Source: Heliopora coerulea (Eukaryota; Cnidaria; Anthozoa; Scleralcyonacea; Helioporidae). From it: a stretch of 64,000 nucleotides of DNA. This document shows, one piece after another, positions 20,890 to 33,500 of this stretch (its first letter is position 1; every line of letters starts with the position of its first letter). The DNA lies in assembly GCA_030142905.1 (NCBI GenBank), contig JASJOG010000076.1, positions 124,001 to 188,000 of the forward strand, in the 5' to 3' direction. The translations under genes were made by a program, and so were the position numbers. Under the pieces are notes generated by a model. It did no database searches and was not told the DNA's origin. It worked only from the letters and a program-made list of their open reading frames with translations.

Positions 20890-23800
20890 AGTAGGTAAAA
20901 AAGAACGTTTTTTATGTATGGTACTAGTTCTTAGGCGGTCAGTCAAGGAACGTTCTTCAGTTATCGATTCAGATTACCATTGAAGATAAACGGGGCTGTA
21001 ATAAATCAGAGAACAAAATTCTGAAATGTAAGGTATCCAGCTGTAAAAATTTCCCTTTTCATAATAGAAACTTTTAGCAATGTTTTCTTTCTTGAATCCA
21101 TTAGGCGTTGCTACAGTCAGTAACACCACAGAAATTCTTAAGACGCAGCTTCAATCCAACACGCCTTTTATCATGCACGAACTGACTCATTTATTCCCGT
21201 ACGATTTGCGCACCTTGTCTCAGACACGGCTTCTGTCAGATTTGAACATAAGTTATCCATCTTTACTACGAAGCTTTAGTGTCTTATCTTTTTAAAATGC
21301 AACGTTATTTGTCGGATAAATGGCCTAGTTGTTTAGTTATAAGGCCACTGCGGCTATGGAAAAGTGGAGAAACGGATTGGAATAAAAATGATACAAAATG
21401 AAACGTTCTCAAACCGTGTAGCGTAGCTCTGCATTTATATCGAGCGAAGTAATTTATTGTAAACTTCAGGGAGTAAATTTAACGCACACCCCAAAGTTCT
21501 GTCAGAAACTGATGCAGATATTTAAAAGCAATTGAAATTGGAGGAAAATCCCTTGCGTCCAAGGTCAAAATTCCGGAATTCGGGTTTCGGGATGAATTAA
21601 TATAAATTAAACGCTTAAGACCTTCATAGAGCATCCTGATATGTATCATTTTAAGAACCAGTACGACACGCACATATTTAAGGACTTCTGTACATAAAGC
21701 GTACTTTTGATTAGACATTTGCACGGTTAAGGTGACTGCTACATGATGAATGAAACCTTTAAGTTTTACCTACTTTCGACGGAGCATAAATCGCACATCA
21801 GAAGTAGAAAAATGATTTCAAAGTACTCGGTCGTCTTCATCTTCTCACAGCGAGCAGGTTTATTTCTTTTATACAAGAAAACTTGATTGCATGCATTCAC
21901 GGTAAAAGAGACGTTCGATTTGATTAATGAAGCAGGTGCTCCAATCAGTCAAAAACGCATTTGAAAGCCCCCTGTTTGTCACAGGTAGATTAAACACGTT
22001 AAGTGATTAAATGAGTGAAACATGCAATAGCTGCCTTATCGATCGAACCATAAGTTAGAAAATGAAAACACGGGTAAAGGCAGAAGGACTTTCAAAACAG
22101 TCAGTATATATGTTGTAAAATTAGTATCCCAATTTGCATGTCATAAATAATTCTGTGTTCCTGACTTATGGCTGGCGAGGCGATGACATTCAGCAAAGAA
22201 CCCGAAGGCTTAAAACAGCTACGAGTGTTTTCTTTGACGGTGATGGTTAACTTAGTAACAAATGATAACAGGTAAGCAATAATAAGCAAGAAACATACAT
22301 TTTATACACAGGTAGCAACAAATTATCTGTAAGACGTAAACAACAAGAGAAACAAAAAAGAAAAATTTGTTGCGAAAACTACGAACTACAGCAAAATGTC
22401 TCTTTTAATTTAACAATTGTCATCAGCATAATTGCCATCAACGACCAATATTACTTTTCGTCAATAATTAATTTAATGGGTATTTAAATATTCATGAATT
22501 TCGAAAAACAATTCCATTCCTGTGGTAGATTTAAGGAATCAAATTAACCCTGGGTAAATTCATCAAACTATTGGATCATGTGAACAGCGGTAGGTAAATA
22601 ATCAGAGACCGGGAAGAAACTTGGCCAGAAATGACAGAAGTGACAGGGGCACACTTGATTGTTTTTAAAGACTAAAAAGCCATTTTCAGCGATTTCGCTC
22701 TTCGTCACATTTTTTAAGCAAACTGGTGTATAGCCACGATATTTGCATAACATTGTGAAAAAGAACTTGGATTGCAATCATTGGTTGTTCTTATTGATAT
22801 ACTCCTGTTTCTTGTTTTGCTAAACATGCCGCAACTATTCCACCGTTACTGATTTGTCTTAGAGAACTTGAGGGTATATCCAACTTTGTGGAATTTAAAA
22901 TAAATTCCTGGATAGATTTTACTGGAGTACTTTATAATATGAAGGTGGAAATGCGAGTGCGGACTGTGGTTAACGTTTTTTTGTGAAAGGCGCGTACATG
23001 CATCATGTTACAGAACGTCACAAAACGCAGCACGGGAAAGTTTATCAGAAGGTATAAGTTCAGAAAGACATTGAAACTCGAGTCTCATTCAGGTACAAAA
23101 CGAGTGCTCCATGTCAATGGAAAACAGTCAAGCATGTGCAGTCGTATTGTTCTCCATTCATCAAGTTAACTTTAGTAGTCCTTAGTGCTCTTAACGATTC
23201 TTTGTGTTTGTTATCGACTGGAGCTTGTCTTTACACTAAGGAAGAGCGGAATCAGCCGAACGTCGGCGATATTTTAGGCTGATTAAATTCAAGAGAAGAA
23301 ACCCACTCGTTTAACCTTCTTGAAAGATTAGAGAATTTGTGTTAATGTATCCAGGTGGGATAAGAGTTTCTCAACTGAGTACCTTTGTCGACGATTTATA
23401 GGATAATCTTAAATATATTACAACTTTTTGTTCTATATGTGTCGCTTCCTTTCCGGGTTAACGTTTAACGCGTTACGTTGTTCAAAATTATTTACTAGAA
23501 ATAATTTAAGTAAGAAAAAAGGTCAACCTTGTGTTGGATTCAGTCGCGTAGAGATTGACTGTATATATTTCATTATTTGGTGATTGATTGATTGATTTCA
23601 TTGATTTATTTATTTAAAAGTAAAGACTGGTATTGTAACCCAAATGCAGTTAAATAACATCAGTCCCGCTGACACAATGTAGACATACAATAAATAGCTC
23701 ATGGATTATAATGGTAGTTACCTAAGTTAATTATATATTTACAGAAATTGCTAAAAAACATAATCAAATTTGTTTCTATCTATAAATATGTTCCTATTTA

Positions 23801-24160
23801 TTAACGTCGGTATTCAGTAAACATCATTTTTTACGTCAGGTCACTATTTGGTTTACGTACAAGCTCATAAATTTTTGAATCTTATTTGTTTGTGACATTT
23901 TTATAATGCACTTATTGGTGTTCTTTTTACTGTAATCACCAAGCTGCTTGTACACAAGTTTACAAGATTTTAAATGAAATTTTTCCATAGTTGATCGACG
24001 ATTTGAATCGTTGCACTGTTTAGGGCTTGGCAAACGTTCATGGATAATCTAAGATAACTGCAAACTCCCACATTTACAACATACATCGCATTATCGTCAG
24101 TACAAACATACTGTAGCAGCTGTTTAGGCACCACATATGTCAAACTTGCTCCTGAGGCCG
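20890..24160. other. Intron between the two beta-domain exons
   Basis: About 3.3 kb of AT-rich DNA. Several 60-80-codon open frames lack family features or splice context. The SINE-like element begins at its right end. Confidence 0.6.
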
Positions 24161-24164
24161 CCAT

Positions 24165-24330
24165 CCGAGTCTCAGTAGCTCAATGGTTATAGCGTCTCAC
24201 CGGTCATCAGAAGGTTGCGGGTTCCATCACCGCCTGGGGCTCAGAAATCGTTTATCTGTGGTTAGAGCTTAACGAACGTTCATCGATCATCTAACTGCTT
24301 TTTACGTGTTGTCACTATGAGATCACACGG
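24165..24330 (+). repeat. tRNA-derived SINE-like element
   Basis: TAGCTCAATGG (A-box-like) at about 24177-24187 is followed 35-40 nt later by GGTTGCGGGTTCCATC (B-box-like) at about 24212-24227. The tRNA cloverleaf is not completed downstream, and the sequence runs on into unrelated non-coding DNA. This is the usual form of a tRNA-derived SINE head rather than a working tRNA. Confidence 0.5.
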
Positions 24331-24509
24331 GATGTGCTGGAAATGATTTTAACATTCCTTCATGCACTCACCAACACCACACAACAAGTGGTAATAGGCA
24401 CACAAGAGGCACCACGAGAAAACATGACAAAATATCAGGCCAGAATTATTCATAAACACAAAAAATGTATGTTCAACCTATAATAATGATGGAAAAAGTA
24501 CGTACTTAC

Positions 24510-24920
24510 CAAATACTTTTTTACAAACTACGGCTTCTTCGCTGCAGCTTTCAGTCCAAATCCATTGAGCATCAACACTGATATCCTTCATACTGTCTGG
24601 TGACTTTGTCCCCCACGAACTTACAGTCCCATCATTTTTGCCGTACGAGATTGCCGCTGGCCAAAGTACATGGCTTCTGTAATCTGCATCAATACATTCC
24701 CATGATTCGTCAATTATGATGCCATTACCGAACGAAGCTAGGATGGCACCTATTTGATACGGATTATGGGCTTCAATAACAACAATTCTTGCGTTTCCAG
24801 GCATGCTGAAATTAGCAGTTGTCATCCATGAACTTGTTTTTGTGAAAATCGGTTCCCCATCAGCCTTGACAATACCTATGTCATTAATTGTCATATGACC
24901 CGTGATTTCTTTCAAAGTAG
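24510..24920 (-). CDS. Unnamed beta-rich extracellular domain exon, copy 2
   Basis: A 411-nt symmetric phase-1 exon with a TTTGCATTTCAG acceptor and GTAAGT donor. The domain parallels that at 20467-20883: ITGHMTINDIG, WMTTANFSMPGNA, IVVIEAHN, GAILASFGNGI, DESWECID, WPAAISYGKNDGT, AQWIWTES and AVVCKKVFG. The two copies share the motif order but differ at many positions, so the duplication is old. Both keep the Cys after DESWE and the terminal Cys, which may pair. Its neighbours point to an extracellular multi-domain protein. Confidence 0.7.
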
Positions 24921-24924
24921 CTGA

Positions 24925-27900
24925 AATGCAAAAATGAATAATAGTTTCTTGCGTTTGAAAAGAACTCATGTATAGAGGCTAATATACGATGGCTATTTCA
25001 GTATTATAATTGCCTACGTAAATTACATATGTGAAGCTTAAATAAGCCTTTTAAACCATCACACAACAATTACCGGTGTGTTTTAGTCTTGTGCTCCCCC
25101 ATTATTACCATGTGTACTAAGATTTATATGATCGGATAGTCATTTACGATTGTTAGCTCTGATTATACAAAGTTAACTCAGTACAGTCACCTTTACGTAT
25201 TGCCACATTAATCGAAAACAAGTGTTGTCTGAAAGATTATGAATAACAGTGGAAAGGGCATGCAAAGGAACCAAACGTTGTTGACTAATTGAACTTCGCC
25301 ATTCTCAGGGCAAACCTCCGCCTACGGGTTTTGCACACCATCATTGTTTTAAGACGTGAATAAAAGAACTCCCAGAAAACTAAATGCATCTTACACCAGA
25401 AGAGAAAGAAATAAACTACATGGACAATGATATACGCTAGTATTTTACTGTTGTACTAATATTTTGTACTAATGACACTTCGTATGAAAGCTAGAGTTCG
25501 TGTTTTGCTGTTTTAGCTATGGAAAAAGAGAGACACGGTAAAAATACAGTTTCTAAAAGTCCTGTAAACAACAAGGATAGAATTAGCCTTACACATATAC
25601 AACATCCAGCAATTTGGATCAACCTTAATGAGGAAACGGTTCAGAATGTTGCAGCTCATGCAATATTTCGACGATACACCACGCAGCTGTCGTCCACAGT
25701 CAGATCCTACCGCTCCCATCTTTTTTTGTAAAGAAGAATTGGAAATAATAGCTCATTCCAGTATTCTCTCGGCTGCTTTCAACTGATCAATAGCGTTATG
25801 TTTGATGGGTGTTTAGTTCCATAACCGCGTCTACTTTTATTTACAATCTCTATGGAACATGTGGTATTGAAACAACATTGCATGTCTACGTTGGGACAAC
25901 CAGTCGTATCCGACAATCGAATCGTATCAGCAGGCCCAACAATATGCTACAATTCCATACAACTTTCACTATCGTAGATTAAGCTAATAGCCACAAGACA
26001 ACTCAGCTAGAAGTCCAGGAGTTGAAGGGTCTACTGGGACCCTGAGTTCTGGTGGGCAAGCAAAGAGATAGGACGAGAGAGAAACATTGCAATGTTTCGA
26101 TCATGCGAAAATTTAGTCGTGGGCAGTAAATTCTTACGTTGTTTTTAACTTTTTGATCCAAAGTAGCGTCAGACTGTGCTGATTCTTCAGGCTGCGTTGA
26201 GAATTTGTTCTCTGACTGGTCCTTCATGTTTTAAATTAATATTTTTTCAGCGTTTCATTACGCATATTAAAAATATTTAGTGTGAAGATAGTATTTTAAA
26301 TATGAAAATACTAAGGTAAATGATAAGTTTGACATTAATTTTCTGTGTATTCTTTTCAGAGTTAAAAAAAGAGGGACGTAGAATTGCACGCTAAAATTTA
26401 ACATGTCCATATTAACCAATGAGTCAATATGAATAGCCGATATTTTTTGAGCTCTGTATGAAGAAAGAAGGAACAAAACGCATTGATTATCAACTCAAAA
26501 CTGCACTTTCATACTTCACTCACCTTTGGTTGGTCAAAAACTCCAAATTGGTAGGAGGAAAACAATATTAAACCACTTTCGTATCTTCATCCTCACTCTA
26601 ATGAGTAATTACGAGTCTCGATGGGTCTTGGTCTTGATTGCATTTAAGTGTTTTCCAATTCGCTTGTGAGGTAGGTGTTCCATGCATTATGTATTTATGA
26701 ACACTGAACATCAACATTACTTCTTATGAAAATGACTGATGAATATAATTGAATTAGTATGTAGTTATTGATTATTCGAAGACAGCTGTTTTTAATGCAT
26801 CTGGCCTTGGGAACAAGTGGAGATGTGTAGGATGGTAGCCGCAGCTGTACCGTTATGGCGACCAATTGGCCATTTCGTAGATGTTACTACATGGAATGTA
26901 ATCTTTTACTATTTTTGATCATCTGAATGAGGTGGTTTGCAAGCAGGTGAAAATGACTTTGGAATGAGATCAGGAATACCATTGTCTTGGGGATTTTTTT
27001 TTTTTTTTTTACGTTAATTCCTTAAAATTCCTTTTGGCGCAGTCTTTCACAGTGGTTCTTGAAAGAAACCATAAAGTTAAAAAATAAGCCTAGAGTAGAA
27101 GACGTATAATGGTCTTGAAAGGACCATGACATAAAAAATTTTGCACAGCGTAGACAATGGGTTTTAAATTTAATATTACTGTTTTCAGATCGTTTTGAAA
27201 GATCTTAAATCTCAACGTGAACGGAGCTTAAAGCAGGAGGTTCACTCTTCCAGTTGATATAGCTGTTACATATTTATAAGGTTGAAGCTCTGTTTCCTTT
27301 AAATTTATTTGTTCATCTTATGTTTTTTGGCAGACAAGGGACTGAACTTTATTCAAAAGAAATACTGCTCAATAATATTCTTAGAATACATATGGGGAAA
27401 ACTCGCTTAATTGAACTTATTTCCTCATCAAATTTTACTTATTAGGGCTCAAGCATCAGTTTTTGTGATAAAGTTGGAGGGATTTACATAACATCGCTGT
27501 CTTTATATTTAAGCAACTGGCGAAGAGAGATTTCTTAATGAAATTGTATTTAAATAGCGTTTTTATCGATAGCAAAGAGAGGCCGATCTCGTTCAAACAG
27601 TTACCCAAAGTAGCTGAAGGTCTCCCATCACTTCATCCGTGGCTTACTGATTTTTTCAATCAATATTACTTGTTACCCTGGAGAAAAACTCCCATCACTC
27701 GCCGATCAAAATCCCGTGGTTGAAAAATTAAGCGATTAAGCAGCAGCCATTTCAAAACTTGTGGCTTAAATTCCCTACCTGGTAGGACAGGATCTTTGTC
27801 TCAAAAACAGTTTAAGTATATCATATCTTTTTGCAACATTTGCATTTGGAAAAACGAATAATTAACAACTATTCGCCTCAGGCTAAGTGAATACTGTTGA

Positions 27901-27950
27901 ATAACCCCCGAGACGAAATCGAGGGGTTTATTCAATAATATTATATGTAC
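24925..27950. other. Intron between beta-domain copy 2 and the Penelope-like insertions
   Basis: About 3 kb with a poly-T run near 27000 and no exon that I recognise. Confidence 0.6.

Positions 27951-27954
<4 letters not shown>

Positions 27955-27998
<44 letters not shown>
27955..27998. repeat. (TA)n microsatellite left of the mini-element
   Basis: More than 40 bp of TA units with TGTATA ends, abutting the palindromic mini-element. Confidence 0.9.
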
Positions 27999-28001
<3 letters not shown>

Positions 28002-28002
<1 letters not shown>

Positions 28003-28210
28003 GTAGCTGTTTGGTCTCTGAAAAGGAGAGTGCTCAATACAAGGTGTAGAGCTTTAATAGTCTATTTGGTTAATGTCTAAGTTTTGAGCAACTGCCGTTA
28101 CACGGTGTTTCACGCTTACGCGATCCTCATAGTCGTTTGATGATCGCGTAAGCGTGAAACACCGTGTAACGGCAGTTGCTCAAAACTTAGACATTAACCA
28201 AATAGACTAT
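28002..28210. repeat. Palindromic mini-element related to Penelope-like element 1
   Basis: Two perfectly matching 69-nt arms (28057-28125 and 28142-28210) flank a 16-nt spacer. Each arm matches the outer end of Penelope-like element 1, including hammerhead stem II, GAAA and stem III. Upstream, about 28002-28055 repeats the sequence at about 28328-28390 (CTGTTTGGTCTCTGAA… to …GTGTAGAGCTTT). The plus-strand hammerhead core reads TTGATGA instead of CTGATGA, and the minus-strand core is rearranged, so both ribozymes are probably inactive. (TA)n lies on both sides. Confidence 0.8.
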
Positions 28211-28261
28211 ATATATATGTATATATGTATATGTATATACATGTATATATATGTATAAATT

Positions 28262-28321
<60 letters not shown>

Positions 28322-28325
28322 TAGA
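28211..28325. repeat. (TA)n microsatellite between mini-element and Penelope-like element 1
   Basis: TA units with interspersed TG, about 115 bp. Confidence 0.9.
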
Positions 28326-28415
28326 TGTAGATGTAGCTGTTTGGTCTCTGAAGAGAAGAGTGCTCAATACAAAGGTGTAGAGCTTTGATAGTCTATTAAG
28401 TTATAGCTTTGAGCA

Positions 28416-28462
28416 ACTGTCGTTACACCGTGTTTCACGCTTACGCGATCATCAGACGACTA
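28416..28462 (-). ncRNA. Hammerhead ribozyme motif, left arm of Penelope-like element 1
   Basis: Exact inverted counterpart of the motif at 31724-31768, read on the minus strand: GTCGT, CTGATGA, stem II with GTAA loop, GAAA, minimal stem III, ACGAC. It places a ribozyme at each outer end of the palindromic element. Confidence 0.8.
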
Positions 28463-28572
28463 ATTACATTTAACTACGTAGTCCCTTTTATGCTCTTCGG
28501 GGCGCGGTGGCGTCATCCTTCAGGAATTAGAGGAATTTGGTGGCGTCATCCTTCAGGAATTGGGGAAATTTG

Positions 28573-29118
28573 TTAATTGTCCGGCGGTGTGTCTTTATAG
28601 TTGCGGAGGAGGAATTTGTTGATGTGACGGCAATTCGACAGCAGTTCGTTTCTTTTGTTTAGGAGTGGGATATTTTGGAAAATTATGTGATACTTCTCGG
28701 TGAGGCAAAGGTTGCATCGCTGGGACCCATTTCGGAAGGTAGGAGCTTTGTCGAGGATGGACCATCGTATGTTGGTGTTGTGAAGGTTACTGTCGCGTAG
28801 ATTCCAAACGTATTTCGAGAGTTCTGTGGAGTTTGCCTTGTTGCGGTGTTTCAGGGAGTTTCGGTGTTTGTACAGTCTATCTTTGAAAGTGAGCTCGGTT
28901 AGTCCTATGTAGTTTACGGATTCGCTGGTCTTGTCGTTGGTGATTTCTGCTCTGTAGATAATGCTTTCGCTCAGGCACTTTCCTTGGAGCGGGCACAATT
29001 CTTTCTCCCTGCAGTTGCATTTTGGTGCGTTGTTTTCTGGTTCGGGGTGAAGGACCTTGCGGTTATGGGACTTGACGATGTTTGACATGTTGGGCATACA
29101 ATTGTAGCTTACCTTCAC
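28573..29118 (-). pseudogene. Penelope-like GIY-YIG endonuclease (inverted left arm)
   Basis: An open frame of 181 codons on the minus strand is almost identical to the C-terminal part of the 30843-31613 frame (KVSYNCMPNMSN versus KVSYSCMPNMSN, otherwise the same). It lacks the upstream RT because the inverted arm is truncated near 29447. It is part of the palindromic structure, not a separate gene. Confidence 0.85.
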
Positions 29119-29503
29119 GGAGTTTCTATTGAAGATTTTATGAAGTTTGTGTCCTTTTGGAAAGTGTTTGTCTACGAGCAGAAGAAACTTTTTTCCTACG
29201 TTAGTTCCGACGTTGGCGCTGTACGGTGATGTTTCTCTTTCTGTTGGGTTTGGCGTTGGGGTTGTGATTTTTGGTGGCTCGTACTTGATCTTCTCGTTGA
29301 ATCCGCTGGCTTTGAGTGCTTCGTTGTAGTACGGGGCTGCACTGTCAAAAATTTCCTTCGTGGCGGATATTTCGCTGATTCTTTTCCCGATGTTTTGTGG
29401 GAGTTGTTTGGTTATGCTCGGAGGGTGGTTGGAGTTTCTGTGGATGTGCTCCTAACGTCGAGCACTCTCAACCTCTGGACAGAGCCACACGTTATGGTCT
29501 GCC

Positions 29504-30985
29504 ATGGAGCAACGTACATTCAGCTACTCAATGAAAAACATCCCTTTGCCACCACAGAAGCTCTACAAAACAATCCTGCTGGAAAAGATCGAACATGTGT
29601 TGAAAAGAATGAGATGGAAAGCGCAATTTCCCGAGAAATACACCACCGAGAAGAAAACATTCGGTCTTAAGTCAAAGCAGTGCCCGCCGCAAAACAAAGA
29701 CATGGAAGCTTTCGAAAACGACCTCCTAAGCATGGCCCGAGGCATTCAATTCAAGAAGACCGGCAACAATTTTTAGAGGAAGTTGAACGAGGACATCAAA
29801 ACCATAAGGAACTCAAAGAAAGCGTTTATCCCAGCCGACAAAACGCGAAACATATACGAAATGGACAAACCAACGTACGAGAAACTACTTCAGCAGAACA
29901 TCACGAAAGCCTACAAGAAGTCAGACAACAAAGCATACAACGACATCAACCTCGAGGCCAAAAAGATCGCAACAAATCTGGGAATACAGAACAGGGCAAC
30001 ATCATTAGCGAAGAAAGAAGCCTTTATAACACTTAAAGACCACAAAGAAAATTTCAGGAATGATCCCAAATGCAGACTAATCAATCCCGCTAAAAGTGAA
30101 CTGGGCCGCGTCAGCAAGCAAATCCTAGACCACATTAACACGGAACTAAGAACCAAAACTGAAGCCCACCAGTGGCGAAATACCAGCAGCGTTATCGAAT
30201 GGTTTAAAGCCCTACAAAACAAACCCGTCCTCTCCTTCACCCAGTTCGACATTGTCGACTTCTACCCATCCATCTCAGAAGATCTTCTAACAAAAGCCAT
30301 GGAGTTCGCGAAACAACACACAACCCTTAACCAAGAAAGCATCAACATCATAATGCACTCCAGAAAATCGCTTTTATTTAGCAACGGAACAACGTGGATG
30401 AAAAAAGACAACGACACTACATTCGACGTCACCATGGGAAGCCACGACGGTGCCGAGGTCTGTGAGCTAGTCGGAATCTACATCTTGTCAATTCTATCCA
30501 AGAAATACGAAGACGCAGAATTCGGCCTATACCGCGACGATGGCCTGGCCGCTTTCCGAAACATCAGCAGCCAAACCAGCGACCGCATCAGAAAAGAAAT
30601 AATCGAGATCTTTAAGCAACTAGGACTCAAAATAACTATCCAATGCAACCTGAACGAAGTAAACTTTTTAGACATCTCTCTGAACCTTAACGAAGCGTCG
30701 TATAGACCGTACCGAAAACCAAACGACCATCCACAATACATCCACAGAAACTCCAACCACCCTCCGAGCATAACCAAACAACTCCCACAAAACATCGGGA
30801 AAAGAATCAGCGAAATATCCGCCACGAAGGAAATTTTCGACAGTGCAGCCCCGTACTACAACGAAGCACTCAAAGCTAGCGGATTCAACGAGAAGATCAA
30901 GTACGAGCCACCCAAAAATCACAACCCCAACGCCAAACCCAACAGAAAGAGAAACATCACCGTACAGCGCCAACGTCGGAACTAA
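29504..30985 (+). pseudogene. Penelope-like reverse transcriptase, interrupted
   Basis: A single frame runs from about 29504 to 30985, broken by an in-frame TAG at 29774-29776. The part after the stop (about 400 residues) holds the RT core: LKDHKENF, FDIVDFYPSISEDL (motif A with catalytic Asp), YRDDGLAAF (motif C with the two Asp) and FLDISLNL. These are the hallmark motifs of Penelope-like RTs, a family related to telomerase. The frame ends just before the endonuclease, which continues in another frame. Confidence 0.85.
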
Positions 30986-31613
30986 CGTAGGAAAAAAGTT
31001 TCTTCTGCTCGTAGACAAACACTTTCCAAAAGGACACAAACTTCATAAAATCTTCAATAGAAACTCCGTGAAGGTAAGCTACAGTTGTATGCCCAACATG
31101 TCAAACATCGTCAAGTCCCATAACCGCAAGGTCCTTCACCCCGAACCAGAAAACAACGCACCAAAATGCAACTGCAGGGAGAAAGAATTGTGCCCGCTCC
31201 AAGGAAAGTGCCTGAGCGAAAGCATTATCTACAGAGCAGAAATCACCAACGACAAGACCAGCGAATCCGTAAACTACATAGGACTAACCGAGCTCACTTT
31301 CAAAGATAGACTGTACAAACACCGAAACTCCCTGAAACACCGCAACAAGGCAAACTCCACAGAACTCTCGAAATACGTTTGGAATCTACGCGACAGTAAC
31401 CTTCACAACACCAACATACGATGGTCCATCCTCGACAAAGCTCCTACCTTCCGAAATGGGTCCCAGCGATGCAACCTTTGCCTCACCGAGAAGTATCACA
31501 TAATTTTCCAAAATATCCCACTCCTAAACAAAAGAAACGAACTGCTGTCGAATTGCCGTCACATCAACAAATTCCTCCTCCGCAACTATAAAGACACACC
31601 GCCGGACAATTAA
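30843..31613 (+). pseudogene. Penelope-like GIY-YIG endonuclease (right arm)
   Basis: The frame overlaps the end of the RT frame by about 140 nt; the coding register appears to shift near 30955-30965. It contains the Cys-rich element CNCREKELCPLQGKC, then the GIY-YIG core IIYRAEI…VNYIGLTELTFKDRLYKHRN, ELSKYVWNL and CNLCLTEKYHIIF. The C-terminal GIY-YIG domain identifies an endonuclease-bearing Penelope-like element. The same register change is present in the inverted left arm, so it predates the arm duplication. In the element it would nick the target for reverse transcription. Confidence 0.82.
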
Positions 31614-31723
31614 CAAATTCCCCCAATTCCTGAAGGATGACGCCACCAAATTCCTCTAATTCCTGAAGGATGACGCCACCGCGCCCCGAAGAGCATAAAA
31701 GGGACTACGTAGTTAAATGTAAT

Positions 31724-31768
31724 TAGTCGTCTGATGATCGCGTAAGCGTGAAACACGGTGTAACGACA
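31724..31768 (+). ncRNA. Hammerhead ribozyme motif, right arm of Penelope-like element 1
   Basis: Stem I is GTCGT (31726-31730) with ACGAC (31763-31767). The core box CTGATGA is at 31731-31737. Stem II is CGC/GCG closed by GTAA. GAAA is at 31750-31753. Stem III is minimal, ACA/TGT with loop CGG, and cleavage is predicted after A31762. This is the minimal type I hammerhead arrangement known from Penelope-like elements. One oddity is a U-U pair where stem II meets the core. Confidence 0.8.
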
Positions 31769-31796
31769 GTTGCTCAAAGCTATAACTTAATAGACT

Positions 31797-32055
<259 letters not shown>

Positions 32056-32059
32056 CACG

Positions 32060-33500
32060 TCGCTCGGTTAGCAAACATTATTCCGTAATCATTAAAGAAC
32101 GCAATGATAAAAGTTTGTTACGAGATACCTAAAAGAAGTCATTATTGACAGAGGTGAAGGTCTCAATTATTTATCAATTTAATTTGGCATATCAAGTGTT
32201 CAAATACGACTTTCCATTCCGTTAACCATCTTATAGACTTAAAGCCAACATAGTCCGTATACCGAAGAGGAAAATACCTGTAATAGGCAACGTAAAATAA
32301 AATTGATTCCAATATTATAGCCTCAAACATACTTGTTTGAAGATTTCTGCTTAATTTTTCGCATTTTTTTTTGTGATGAGAACACAAAAAATGCGAAGCA
32401 CTGAAAAACAACGGTTGCTCTGTAGGTTTCGTTGTCATTTAGTAAATGTGCAGTAAGTTCAAGAAATTTAAGTTGTGTTCTTCGAACTTGAAGAACACGT
32501 ACTGCAAAGCTACATGTGAAATTAAGCCTGTCACAGAAATGTATTTATGTCAACGTTTACGACTTTAGGTTAACTTAAAGCATGCATTATTCGTTCACCC
32601 ATCCTTTCATTCCTTGAATTTCCTTGAATTCAATTCTCAAAATATCATTTTGTCGAACTTGAGTCAATATTGTAGTACGTTATGTATAAGTTTAAACCAA
32701 AATCTATTTTGATAAGTTTGTTTCTTGAGTTTTTAAAGTCTGTTTCCTGTTTCAAAGATATTTTAAGCCACGTAAGTCAAATCTTAATCTGAAGATCCTG
32801 TCTTTTCTGTGGTTTATGTTAAAATCGTACAAACAACCTGGCAGCAAGTGCCACGGTTTATTGTAGCCTGAACTGATGCCTTGCTATCTTCAGCAACAAC
32901 AATCGAAGGACAAAGGGCTAATCCCAGTACAACTGAGGTTGTTCCTGTAGCTGCTTTATTGGACTTCCCTCGAATTTTCTTATTTGTTTATTAGCATTGT
33001 TTGCAATTTTCTACTTAAAAATTAAAAGTTAAAAAGTAACAGGTCATAAAAAAGATCTGAAGGTAAATACTTTCTAGTGGGGACTGAGCAGACAAGGATA
33101 ACGAGGTACTTGTTACATGACTTCTGGTCAACTTTCTTTCTCGTTTTTAACAGTGTTTTTGCCTTCAGATGTTGCTGTTTACTGTAACTCGTAACTTACT
33201 CGCATAGCTTCATGTATACCCCAGTTAATAATTGATTTGTCGTCCTCTTGCGCAAGTAGTTTTAAAGAAAAACAGCCCAAGTGTTCCAGGACATTTTATA
33301 CTTCAGATTATGTCAGGGCAGATACCTAAGTCTCCTTAATTTTCATTGAAATCGACTCGGAAATTCTTCCGCCAAATCTGACCGACTCGCAATAAAAAAT
33401 CTTGTAGCAACTAATCACCTCTGGTCGATTTACATATAGATCGCAAAAAAAAAAGTCAGCCTCATAAATTGTTGCATCAAATAGATCTAACTACTCATAC
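32060..33500. other. Intron right of Penelope-like element 1
   Basis: About 1.4 kb of AT-rich DNA with a small hairpin near 32350-32400 (TTTCGCATTTTTTTT with AAAAAATGCGAA). No exon recognised. Confidence 0.6.

Noticed and set aside
24177..24250. A functional tRNA gene
   Set aside because: A- and B-box-like sequences are present, but the arms do not pair into a cloverleaf; a SINE head is more likely.
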